The notes under the pieces: generated by a model | Seen by the model: only the letters and a program-made list of their open reading frames with translations | Told to the model about the DNA's origin: nothing | The model's database searches: none | Position numbers and translations under genes: made by a program | DNA from: an uncultured Clostridia bacterium | GTDB taxonomy: Bacteria; Bacillota; Clostridia; Oscillospirales; Acutalibacteraceae | Length of the DNA: 36,091 nt | Direction: 5' to 3' | Assembly: GCA_946415335.1 (NCBI GenBank) | Contig: CAMKSB010000003.1 | Span: 1 to 36,091, forward strand | Shown: positions 16,324-24,642 of the stretch, one piece after another | How positions within the stretch are numbered: position 1 is the first letter of the stretch | How the letters are laid out: each line of letters begins with the position of its first letter

Positions 16324-18438
16324 ATGAAACGTAGAATAAGTGAATGGATGAGTATTCATGTTGCCAAAAACCCCGGACGAGTGTTGATTTTGGTGATTCT
16401 GTTGTTTAACGTCGTTTTTTTGATTATTTCGGCGTTTGTCATCAGAGGTTTTTCTTTATCGGGAACCGAGAAAATGTCGCTTTTTGAGGCTGCTTTTTGC
16501 ACCGTTACCATGATTTTAGATCCGGGCTGCATATCGTTCGTTGTAGCGGATATCGGCCATACAGGCGTTGCTGTGGCAATTACCTGTCTGGTGATTATCC
16601 TAATCGGCATGATTTCTTTCACCGGCGCGGTCATCGGTTATATCACCAACGTCATTTCCGGATTTATTTCCAACGCCAATGCCGGTGCCAGAGAGCTGAA
16701 GGTATCCAATCACTTTGTCATTCTCAACTGGAACACCCGCGCGTCCGAGATCATCAATGACCTTTTGTACTGCAAGGGAAGAGAGACCGTGGTTGTGCTT
16801 GTCAATTCCCGCAAGGCGGAGATCGAAAAGGAGGTCGCCGACCGCCTTTCCGACACCATCGAAAAGGAAAACGCCGAAATTGCCAAGCAATATAGAAACC
16901 TCAATCCGCTTGCTCGTTGGTTTCAGACCAAATTGCACCGATTCCGCAAAAGAGTAACGGTCGTTGTGCGCGAGGGCGACGTATTTTCGTCCAAGCAGCT
17001 CCACGATATTTCGCTTGAAAAAGCGAAAATAATCATCATTCTCGGCGACGATATCAACGATAAAGTCTGCCAGTACGAAAAGATTAACACAACAGAAACC
17101 CTGAGTAAGGGCAATTCTCATACCGTCAAGACGCTCATGCAGGTTGCGGATATCACTGCCGCGGAGTATTCCAACAATGACCAACACATCGTGGTGGAGA
17201 TTACCGACAAATGGACGGGCGATTTGGTGCAGAAAATCATCGAATGCAAGCAGGTAGACGAAAAATGCAACATCATTCCGGTCGATATCAATCGCATTCT
17301 CGGCCAGATTCTGTCGCAGTTTTCTCTGATGCCGGAGCTAAACTACGCATACCGAGAACTATTTTCCAACAAAGGCGCCACCTTTTTTGCGCAGGAACAC
17401 GCCGTTGAAGATGACGTGTCGTTTGTTGAAAGATACATGAAAAACCACCGTCATGCCATTCCGCTCACGCACATGGTCAACAGTAACGGTCAGTGTTACG
17501 CCTACTATTCTTCCGAGCAGATCGACGCGATCGAAACAAAAAGCGAAGTTGTTGAAAGCAACTATTCTGTAAAGTTGAACTGTGATTATTGGGTCGAGGA
17601 AAAGACAGTCGTTATTCTCGGTCACAACAGCCGACTGAAAGATATTATGGATGGTTTCCTCAATTTCCGCAGCGAGTGGAACCGCGGCGACGGCACCGAG
17701 ATTTTGCATATCACCGTGATTGACGACGAGGAAAGCCTGAAAAAGATGAATTATTTCCGCCAGTATCCTTTTGTCACCAAAACCGTTGCGGCAAGCATTT
17801 ATGACAGAGATTTGCTTTGCGATACCATCGAGAGCATCATCGCCCGCAACCCGGAGGACACCAGTATTCTGATCCTTTCCGATGACCTTGCACCCATACG
17901 CGATATTGATGCGCAGGCGCTTGCGGGATTGGTGTATGTGCAAGATATCATAAACAAGCGCCTCAAATCCGATCCTCATTTTGACAAGGAAAGCATTGAC
18001 GTCATTGTCGAGATTATCGATCCGAAGCATCACGATGTCGTCAACAGCTACAGCATCAACAACGTTGTCATCAGTAACCGTTATATCAGCAAAATGATTA
18101 CGCAAATCGGCGAAAAGGATGCACTGTTTGAGTTTTATAAGGACATGCTTACCTATGACACGAACGCTTCCAGTGGCTACGAAAGCAAGGAGGTATATGC
18201 CAAGAAGGTCAGCCATTTCTTTACAGAGCTCCCAAAACCTTGCCGCTGCGACGAATTCATCCGCGCGGTATTCAAGGCGTCCGTCAGCGAGGACATCCCC
18301 GTGGATCAACGCTATCCGACCATTGCGCTTGGTTACGTCAAGCCCGGCGGAGAGATTCATCTGTTCGGCGGCGACCAGGCAAAAACCGAGGTCTCTCTTA
18401 CTGAAAAGGACAAGCTCATCGTATACAGCGTGCATTAA
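16324..18438 (+). CDS. CASTOR/POLLUX-like ion channel with two RCK (TrkA_N-like) domains
   Basis: N-terminal TMs; first Rossmann-like strand ELKVSNHFVILNWNTRASEIINDLL and second EEKTVVILGHNSRLKDIMDGFLNF; C-terminal TrkA_C-like tail. Confidence 0.8.
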   Translation: MKRRISEWMSIHVAKNPGRVLILVILLFNVVFLIISAFVIRGFSLSGTEKMSLFEAAFCTVTMILDPGCISFVVADIGHTGVAVAITCLVIILIGMISFTGAVIGYITNVISGFISNANAGARELKVSNHFVILNWNTRASEIINDLLYCKGRETVVVLVNSRKAEIEKEVADRLSDTIEKENAEIAKQYRNLNPLARWFQTKLHRFRKRVTVVVREGDVFSSKQLHDISLEKAKIIIILGDDINDKVCQYEKINTTETLSKGNSHTVKTLMQVADITAAEYSNNDQHIVVEITDKWTGDLVQKIIECKQVDEKCNIIPVDINRILGQILSQFSLMPELNYAYRELFSNKGATFFAQEHAVEDDVSFVERYMKNHRHAIPLTHMVNSNGQCYAYYSSEQIDAIETKSEVVESNYSVKLNCDYWVEEKTVVILGHNSRLKDIMDGFLNFRSEWNRGDGTEILHITVIDDEESLKKMNYFRQYPFVTKTVAASIYDRDLLCDTIESIIARNPEDTSILILSDDLAPIRDIDAQALAGLVYVQDIINKRLKSDPHFDKESIDVIVEIIDPKHHDVVNSYSINNVVISNRYISKMITQIGEKDALFEFYKDMLTYDTNASSGYESKEVYAKKVSHFFTELPKPCRCDEFIRAVFKASVSEDIPVDQRYPTIALGYVKPGGEIHLFGGDQAKTEVSLTEKDKLIVYSVH

Positions 18439-18489
18439 AGGCAGAGGAACGGTTGGAACAAGAACGTTTCTGCCAAATTCAAATAGTAA

Positions 18490-18528
18490 AAAAAGTCGTT
18501 ATGAGAGGCATTCTCATAGCGACTTTTG
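18490..18528. terminator. Bidirectional terminator between convergent genes
   Basis: AAAAGTCGTTATGAGA-GGCAT-TCTCATAGCGACTTTT, A-run on one side and T-run on the other. Confidence 0.8.
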
Positions 18529-18572
18529 TTTCGTATTCGTAAAATATCTCACTTTCCGGGACGGCGTTGTTA

Positions 18573-19574
18573 TCATCTTATGATCGCGTATGCCATCGTA
18601 CCGATGTACATCAGCACCATCAGCACGCCTTCAATGCGGCTGATTTTGTTGGTGAGCGAGAAAATATAAGCTGCGACGGAGACGACGACCAGTATCGCCA
18701 GATCCGTCACGGAAGCAAGGTTGACCGCCACCGGATGGATGGTGGAGGAAATACCGAGGATAAACATCAGATTAAAAATATTGGAGCCGACAACGTTGCC
18801 GACCGCCATGCCGTGTTCGCCTTTTCTGGCGGCGACGATGGAGGTGACGAGCTCCGGCAGGGAAGTGCCGAGCGCCACGACCGTCAGACCGATGAGCGTT
18901 TCGGACATGCCGAATGCGGCGGCGATGCTCTTGGCATTTTCGACGACCAGCTGACCGCCGATGACGATGCAGGCGAGACCGATCAGGATCAGCAGCAGGC
19001 TATTCCATACCGGCATATTCTCCGCGAGGTCGTCCTCTGTCGGATTCTTGCGCGAAACGTAGATCAAAAACGCCATATACGCCACAAAGATCACGAGCAG
19101 CCCGATGCCGATCGGACGGCTGACCTCGCTGACAACGGTGGAGACCGGCGCCGTCCACTGAGCCTTGCCGGTGAACAGCGGTATCGCGAGCACGCCGAAA
19201 AGCACGGCGGTCACGATGATCGACAGCGGAAAATCGCGTTTGAGTATCACCTTTTCGATCGGTATCGGGCGGATGATCGCGCAAACGCCCAGCACCATGA
19301 GAAGATTGAAGATATTCGAGCCGACCACGTTGCTCAGGGCGATCTCGTTTGCCCCCTGGATCGCCGCCGAGGTGCTCACAGCCAACTCCGGTGCGCTGGT
19401 GCCCAGCGCCACGATCGTCAGACCGATGATCACGCCCGGAACCTTGAAGGTGCGCGCCAATGCCGAACTGCCGTCCACGAAGAAGTCAGCGCCCTTGACA
19501 AGCGCGGCAAAGCCGACAATCAGTAATAAAATATTCAGAAACAGCAAAAGACTATGCCTCTCTTTTTCATTCAA
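18573..19574 (-). CDS. Calcium/sodium antiporter (CaCA family, YrbG-like)
   Basis: Two GLTIVALGTSAPEL / GLTVVALGTSLPEL alpha repeats plus VVGSNIFNLL motifs; start codon appears to be TTG (19574-19572). Confidence 0.92.
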   Translation of the reverse strand: MNEKERHSLLLFLNILLLIVGFAALVKGADFFVDGSSALARTFKVPGVIIGLTIVALGTSAPELAVSTSAAIQGANEIALSNVVGSNIFNLLMVLGVCAIIRPIPIEKVILKRDFPLSIIVTAVLFGVLAIPLFTGKAQWTAPVSTVVSEVSRPIGIGLLVIFVAYMAFLIYVSRKNPTEDDLAENMPVWNSLLLILIGLACIVIGGQLVVENAKSIAAAFGMSETLIGLTVVALGTSLPELVTSIVAARKGEHGMAVGNVVGSNIFNLMFILGISSTIHPVAVNLASVTDLAILVVVSVAAYIFSLTNKISRIEGVLMVLMYIGTMAYAIIR

Positions 19575-19575
19575 A

Positions 19576-21060
19576 TTAGGATTTCCGGTATAACCGTTCC
19601 GTCTCGTAGATCGGTTCCGTCGTCACATGAATACCGAGCTTTTTGAGGATCCGGGTGTCGGTCTCTGAGAGAATGACCGAGGCGTGCGCGTCGGTATCGC
19701 GCAGCTTGGGAACCTGTTCCATCGCCAGCTTCGCGGTCGGATTGGTAACGGCGGACATCGCCAGCGCAATGAGGATCTCGTCGGTATGTAAACGCGGATT
19801 GACCGAGCCGAAGGTGTCGACCTTCAACTTCTGGATCGGCTCAATAACGGAAGCGTCCAGAATATCGACCTCATCCGGAATATTCGCGAGTTTTTTCAGC
19901 GCGTTGAGCAGCATTGCCGAGCAGGCGCCGAGCAGCTTGGAGGTCTTGCCGGTGATGATCGTGCCGTCGCTCAGTTCGATCGCCGCGGCAGGCGCGCCGG
20001 TCAGCTCCGCCTTTTCGAGAGCAGGCGCAATCACCGGACGGTCGGAGGTTTTCAGCTTGCTCTGCTTCATCAGCAGGCTGATCTTATAGGCTTCATCCGG
20101 CGAGCCGATACCCTTCGTCTGGTTGGAGAGCGCGGCGTAATAGCGGCGGATGATCTCCTGGTTGGCTGCATAGCGGACGGCTTCGTCGTCAAAAATGCAG
20201 TTGCCAGCCATGTTCACACCCATATCGGTGGGTGACTTATAGGGCGATTCTCCCAAGATCTGCTCGAACATGGTGTTGAGCACCGGGAAGATCTCGATAT
20301 CGCGGTTGTAGTTGACCGTGGTTTCGTTGTACGCTTCCAGATGGAAGGGGTCGATCATATTTACGTCGTTGAGATCGGCGGTCGCGGCTTCATAGGCGAC
20401 ATTGACCGGATGCTTGAGCGGCAGGTTCCAGATAGGGAAGGTCTCAAACTTCGCGTAACCGGCTTTTACGCCGTGCTTGTGTTCGTGGTAGAGCTGCGAA
20501 AGACAGACCGCCATCTTGCCGGAGCCGGGACCGGGAGCGGTGATGACCACCAGTTTTCTGGTCGTATCGACATAATCATTCCTGCCGTAGCCGTTGTCGC
20601 TGACGATCAGATCGACGTCGGTGGGGTAGTTGGGGATCGTATAGTGGTGATAAACGCCGATGCCGTTTTCGGTCAGGCGCTTCTCAAACTTCAGAGCGGT
20701 AGGCTGATCGGCAAAGCGCGTCAGCACCACGGAATTGACATAGAGACCGCGGCTGCGGAACACATCGATCAGGCGCAGCACGTCGAGGTCGTAGGTGATG
20801 CCCAAATCGCCGCGAACCTTGTTCTTTTCGATATCGTCGGCGTTGATGACAATGACGATCTCCGCTTCATCCTTGAGCTGCATGAGCATCTGCAGCTTGG
20901 AATCGGGTTTGAAGCCCGGCAAAACGCGCGAAGCGTGATAGTCGTCAAAGAGTTTGCCGCCGAATTCCAGATAGAGCTTGCCGCCGAATTTGGCGATACG
21001 GTCGCGGATATGCTGCGACTGCATTTCAAGATATTTTTCGTTGTCAAAACCTATTTTCAT
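19576..21060 (-). CDS. DUF1846 family protein
   Basis: MKIGFDNEKYLEMQSQHIRDRIAKFGGKLYLEFGGKLFDDYHASRVLPGF... characteristic of DUF1846 proteins; GGAGGA RBS. Confidence 0.9.
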   Translation of the reverse strand: MKIGFDNEKYLEMQSQHIRDRIAKFGGKLYLEFGGKLFDDYHASRVLPGFKPDSKLQMLMQLKDEAEIVIVINADDIEKNKVRGDLGITYDLDVLRLIDVFRSRGLYVNSVVLTRFADQPTALKFEKRLTENGIGVYHHYTIPNYPTDVDLIVSDNGYGRNDYVDTTRKLVVITAPGPGSGKMAVCLSQLYHEHKHGVKAGYAKFETFPIWNLPLKHPVNVAYEAATADLNDVNMIDPFHLEAYNETTVNYNRDIEIFPVLNTMFEQILGESPYKSPTDMGVNMAGNCIFDDEAVRYAANQEIIRRYYAALSNQTKGIGSPDEAYKISLLMKQSKLKTSDRPVIAPALEKAELTGAPAAAIELSDGTIITGKTSKLLGACSAMLLNALKKLANIPDEVDILDASVIEPIQKLKVDTFGSVNPRLHTDEILIALAMSAVTNPTAKLAMEQVPKLRDTDAHASVILSETDTRILKKLGIHVTTEPIYETERLYRKS

Positions 21061-21161
21061 GACAGTCCTCCATTAATGCAAATGCATATACATACTATTT
21101 ATAGCACAATCTGCCCTAAAAATAAATACCCAAAAGAAAAATAAAATATTGTAACTTTTAA

Positions 21162-21854
21162 TTAAGTCCCCTGTTGGCGTTTTGACATCCTGCGCCAGTT
21201 GAAAAATCCGTACAGATCGTTGATGAAGAACATCACAAAGCAGAAGATCATCGGCACATAGCCCGGATCCTCCAAAGCGGCAAGCACCCACAGCGTAATG
21301 AGCACCGCGTCGTTCGCGGCGTAGCCGAGCCCGTAATACGGACTGCGCAGAAAGGTGAGAGAAGCGGCGAGAAAGCTGGTCGTCACCGAGATCGTGCTGA
21401 AAAGGAGATTGCTGTTGCCGAGCACCTTCAAAAAAAAGTAAAATCCCGCGGTGACCGCAGCCGTCAGAAATAAAAGCGTCAACCAAGTTGACAATTTTAG
21501 GTGACGGTTGACCTCTACCTCCTTGCTGTCCTTATAAGGATGCCGCAGCCAAGAGATCACCGCCAGTCCGGCGATCGGCGCGGACATGCCCAGATAGGTG
21601 ATGATCTCGCCGTAGTAGCGGTATTCAAAGGAGATGATGCCGTAGAGTACCCCGAAGATGATCAGCAGCACCTGCCCGATCACATAGCCCTTCGAAATAA
21701 AGATCAGCGCCGTCACGCCGATCAGCGAGTCGATCAGGTTGAGAACGTTTTTGTCCGGCGACAGAAAAAACGAGACTGTCACGACAACGACGGAACTCAG
21801 CCATAGACACCATTCAAATTTAGTCAGCGAATGAAAGAGGGATACAAGGCGCAT
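21162..21854 (-). CDS. pnuC: PnuC-like vitamin/nicotinamide riboside transporter
   Basis: Multi-TM protein with GYVIGQVLLIIFGVLYGIISFEYRYYGEIITYLGM and NDLYGFFNWRRM, typical of the PnuC family; start placed at ATG 21854 behind AAGGAG. Confidence 0.8.
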   Translation of the reverse strand: MRLVSLFHSLTKFEWCLWLSSVVVVTVSFFLSPDKNVLNLIDSLIGVTALIFISKGYVIGQVLLIIFGVLYGIISFEYRYYGEIITYLGMSAPIAGLAVISWLRHPYKDSKEVEVNRHLKLSTWLTLLFLTAAVTAGFYFFLKVLGNSNLLFSTISVTTSFLAASLTFLRSPYYGLGYAANDAVLITLWVLAALEDPGYVPMIFCFVMFFINDLYGFFNWRRMSKRQQGT

Positions 21855-21890
21855 GAAAATCTCCTTAATTTGTTTTATCATTCTAATAAC

Positions 21891-21943
21891 GAAAAAACAT
21901 TCGCGGCACATCTTCTAAGACCTAACGATGTGCCTGCGAATGT
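21891..21943 (-). terminator. Intrinsic terminator/attenuator in the pnuC leader
   Basis: Minus strand ACATTCGC-A-GGCACATC gttaggtcttagaa GATGTGCC-GCGAATGT TTTTT. Confidence 0.85.
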
Positions 21944-21981
21944 CAACCATTCTCTACCCGGTGGCAGTATTTATTAATTCC

Positions 21982-22010
21982 AATATACCATAGAAAACGC
22001 CGATTGTCAA
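21982..22010 (-). promoter_or_regulatory. Putative sigma-A promoter for pnuC leader, overlapping the end of iscU
   Basis: Minus strand TTGACA (22010-22005) -17 nt- TATATT (21987-21982). Confidence 0.7.
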
Positions 22011-22402
22011 CCGACAATCACCTCCGGGTCAACCCCTTGCTTTTTGTAATAATCCGAAACCGCCGCCTTGATCGCTTCCTCCGCCAGTACGGAACAGTGT
22101 ACCTTGACCGGCGGCAGACCGTCCAGCGCTTCCATAACCGCTTTGTTGGTGAGCTGTAACGCGTCGTCAATGGTCTTGCCCTTGATGAGCTCGGTCGCCA
22201 TGCTGCTGGTCGCGATCGCAGCGCCGCAGCCGAAGGTCTTGAACTTCACGTCGGCGATCGTGTTGTCCTCCACCTTGATGTACATTTTCATGATGTCGCC
22301 GCATTTGCTGTTGCCGACCTCACCGATGCCGTCGGCGTTCTCGATTTCACCCACGTTGCGCGGATTGGCAAAGTGGTCAATGACCTTTTCCGAATAGACC
22401 AT
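22007..22402 (-). CDS. iscU: Fe-S cluster assembly scaffold protein IscU/NifU-like
   Basis: [45 protein letters not shown]...FGCGAAIATSS...VHCSVLAEEAI; start at ATG 22402. Confidence 0.95.
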   Translation of the reverse strand: MVYSEKVIDHFANPRNVGEIENADGIGEVGNSKCGDIMKMYIKVEDNTIADVKFKTFGCGAAIATSSMATELIKGKTIDDALQLTNKAVMEALDGLPPVKVHCSVLAEEAIKAAVSDYYKKQGVDPEVIVG

Positions 22403-23592
22403 TACTGTCCCTTCCTTTCGTTTTTCTTGATGTCCTCCCACAAGGGCGACATGTTGCGCAGGTACTGCACGACCTCGGGAACGACTGCGGCGATCACGTC
22501 GATGTCCTCGTCCGTCGTTTCCTCCGAGAAGGACAGCCGCATGCTTCCGTGCGCGATCTCGTGCGGCAGTCCGATCGCCAGCAGCACATGGCTGGGGTCA
22601 AGACTGCCGGAGGTACACGCCGAGCCGGATGAAGCGGAAATGCCGTTCATGTCCAGCCTCAGCAGCAGGCTTTCGCCCTCGATGCCCTCAAAGCACATGT
22701 TGACGTTGTTCGGCAGACGGTGAACGCGGTCGCCGTTGACGCGGCTGCGCTCGATTTTCAGCAACTCGTCCATCAGCCTGTCGCGCAGGGAAGAGAGCCT
22801 TTTGTTGCGTTCCTCCATGCCGTCAAGCGCCAGCTCCAATGCCGCGTCCAGACCGATCACACCGGCGACGTTCTCAGTGCCGGCGCGTCTGCCGCGCTCC
22901 TGAGCGCCGCCGTGGATCAGCGTCTCGATCGGCACGCCGCGTCGGACGTAGAGCAAGCCGCAGCCCTTGGGACCGTGCAGTTTGTGCGCCGTCATCGAGA
23001 GCAGGTCGATATGCTGTTCCTCCACGTTGATCCGCACGTAGCCGGCAGCCTGTACCGCGTCGGTGTGGAAGATCACGCCGCGTTCGCGACAGATTTTGCC
23101 GATTTCGGGGATCGGCTGAATGGTGCCGATCTCATTGTTCGCATACATGACCGAGACCAGCGCCGTATCCTCCCGGATAGCGGCGGCAACGTCCTCCGGC
23201 TTGACAAGACCGTTTTCGTACACGTCCAGGTACGTGATCTCAAAGCCCTCCTTTTCGAGCGCTTCGCAGGTATGAAGCACCGCGTGGTGCTCGAATTTCG
23301 AGGTGATGATGTGGGTTTTGCCCTTCTTTTTCATGGCGTGCGCCACGCCTTTGATCGCCCAGTTGTCCGACTCGCTGCCGCCGGAGGTGAAGTAGATCTC
23401 GTTTGCCCTTTGAGCGCCGAGATTCTTCGCGATATTCTCTCTTGCTTGATCCAGCGCTTCACGCGCCTTGCCGCCGATGCGGTAAATGCTGGACGGATTG
23501 CCGTAAACCTCGGTCAGATAGGGCAGCATTTTTTCCAGCACGACGGGCGAGAGCTTGGTTGTCGCTGAGTTGTCAGCGTATATTTCTCTCAT
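22402..23592 (-). CDS. iscS: Cysteine desulfurase (IscS/NifS-like)
   Basis: [12 protein letters not shown]..., [60 protein letters not shown]; stop overlaps iscU ATG. Confidence 0.95.
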   Translation of the reverse strand: MREIYADNSATTKLSPVVLEKMLPYLTEVYGNPSSIYRIGGKAREALDQARENIAKNLGAQRANEIYFTSGGSESDNWAIKGVAHAMKKKGKTHIITSKFEHHAVLHTCEALEKEGFEITYLDVYENGLVKPEDVAAAIREDTALVSVMYANNEIGTIQPIPEIGKICRERGVIFHTDAVQAAGYVRINVEEQHIDLLSMTAHKLHGPKGCGLLYVRRGVPIETLIHGGAQERGRRAGTENVAGVIGLDAALELALDGMEERNKRLSSLRDRLMDELLKIERSRVNGDRVHRLPNNVNMCFEGIEGESLLLRLDMNGISASSGSACTSGSLDPSHVLLAIGLPHEIAHGSMRLSFSEETTDEDIDVIAAVVPEVVQYLRNMSPLWEDIKKNERKGQ

Positions 23593-23645
23593 CAAAACAT
23601 CCTTTCAAAACAAAGTCTATCAAAAAGATAGGTTTTTCAAAGCCT

Positions 23646-23674
23646 ATTATAATACTATGTTTTGAAAAATGCAA
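23646..23674 (-). promoter_or_regulatory. Putative sigma-A promoter for iscS-iscU
   Basis: Minus strand TTGCAT -17 nt- TATAAT. Confidence 0.6.
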
Positions 23675-23702
23675 CCCCTAATTTCAATTTTTTCACAGTC
23701 AC

Positions 23703-23732
23703 TTGACCGCCGCGTTTTTTGTATGCTACAAT
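23703..23732 (+). promoter_or_regulatory. Putative sigma-A promoter for the MBL-fold lipoprotein
   Basis: TTGACC -18 nt- TACAAT. Confidence 0.5.
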
Positions 23733-23763
23733 AAGAAAAATTAGTTTGATTCGGAGAATGCCT

Positions 23764-24642
23764 ATGAAACGTTTTTTACCCTTGATGATGATACTCCTGT
23801 TCCTCTGCGCCGGCTGTCAGGCAACGCCTGCAAAGCCGCAGCCGACGGAACCGGCGACCACTGCCGCCGAAGCAAAGCCTGTGCCTCCGCAGTCCGACTT
23901 GAAGGTGTACTGTTTCGCGGCAGGCAAAGCCGACGCCTTCCTGTTCTACACCGACAACAGCGCCGTGCTGATCGACACGGGAGAGAGCGGTTACGGAAAG
24001 ACCATCGTGCAGAAGTGCGCCGATCTCGGCATCAACGAGCTCGACTGCCTGATCCTCACACATTTTGACAAGGATCACATCGGCGGTGCCAAGAAGGTGA
24101 TCGACTCGTTAAAGGTCGACCGGATTTTGCAGAGCAATTCTCCCAAGGAGAGCGACGCGTATGCCAAGTACCTCGAAGCGATTGAACGCAAGGCAATCAT
24201 GCCCGAGACCGTCCGTTCCGTGCTGCAATTCAACGCCGACGGCGTAAACTATACCGTCGATCCGCCTGCAAGGGAGGTCTACGAGGATTCCGCCAGCAAT
24301 AATTCTTCTCTGATCACCACCGTCACCCACGGCGACGTCAACATGCTCTTCCTCGGCGATGCGGAGGACGCGCGTCTGCAGGAATATCTCGCGAAAAATC
24401 CGCGTCCCTGCCAAGTCGTCAAGCTGCCGCATCACGGCAAATGGCACAGCGCTCTCAACGCGCTGATGGCGCAAACGAAGCCCGATTACGTCATCGCGAC
24501 CTCCTCGTCGGACGAATTGGAGGACGATCAAACTGTCAAACTCGTCAACGATTCCGGCGCGCAGCTGTTTTTGACCAGACAGGCGCCGGTGGAGATCACC
24601 AGCAGCGCCCAAGGCTTGCAGGTGCGCTATACGGATTTCTAA
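23764..24642 (+). CDS. Metallo-beta-lactamase-fold lipoprotein (ComEC C-terminal-domain-like)
   Basis: MKRFLPLMMILLFLCAGC lipobox; LIDTGESG...LDCLILTHFDKDHIGGAKKVID...VKLPHHGKWHSALNAL. Confidence 0.9.
   Translation: MKRFLPLMMILLFLCAGCQATPAKPQPTEPATTAAEAKPVPPQSDLKVYCFAAGKADAFLFYTDNSAVLIDTGESGYGKTIVQKCADLGINELDCLILTHFDKDHIGGAKKVIDSLKVDRILQSNSPKESDAYAKYLEAIERKAIMPETVRSVLQFNADGVNYTVDPPAREVYEDSASNNSSLITTVTHGDVNMLFLGDAEDARLQEYLAKNPRPCQVVKLPHHGKWHSALNALMAQTKPDYVIATSSSDELEDDQTVKLVNDSGAQLFLTRQAPVEITSSAQGLQVRYTDF

Noticed and set aside
18567-19526. 319-aa + strand ORF opposite the CaCA antiporter; similar + strand ORFs at 20341..21144, 22720..23568, 25296..25943, 27006..27710
   Set aside because: Shadow ORFs of recognisable minus-strand genes (antiporter, DUF1846, iscS, asnB, ylbJ-like); no motifs or RBS.
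21891-22006. Hairpin upstream of pnuC as merely the iscU terminator
   Set aside because: Not fully excluded, but a near-consensus promoter lies between the iscU coding end and the hairpin, and an alternative anti-terminator pairing exists, so a pnuC leader is favoured.
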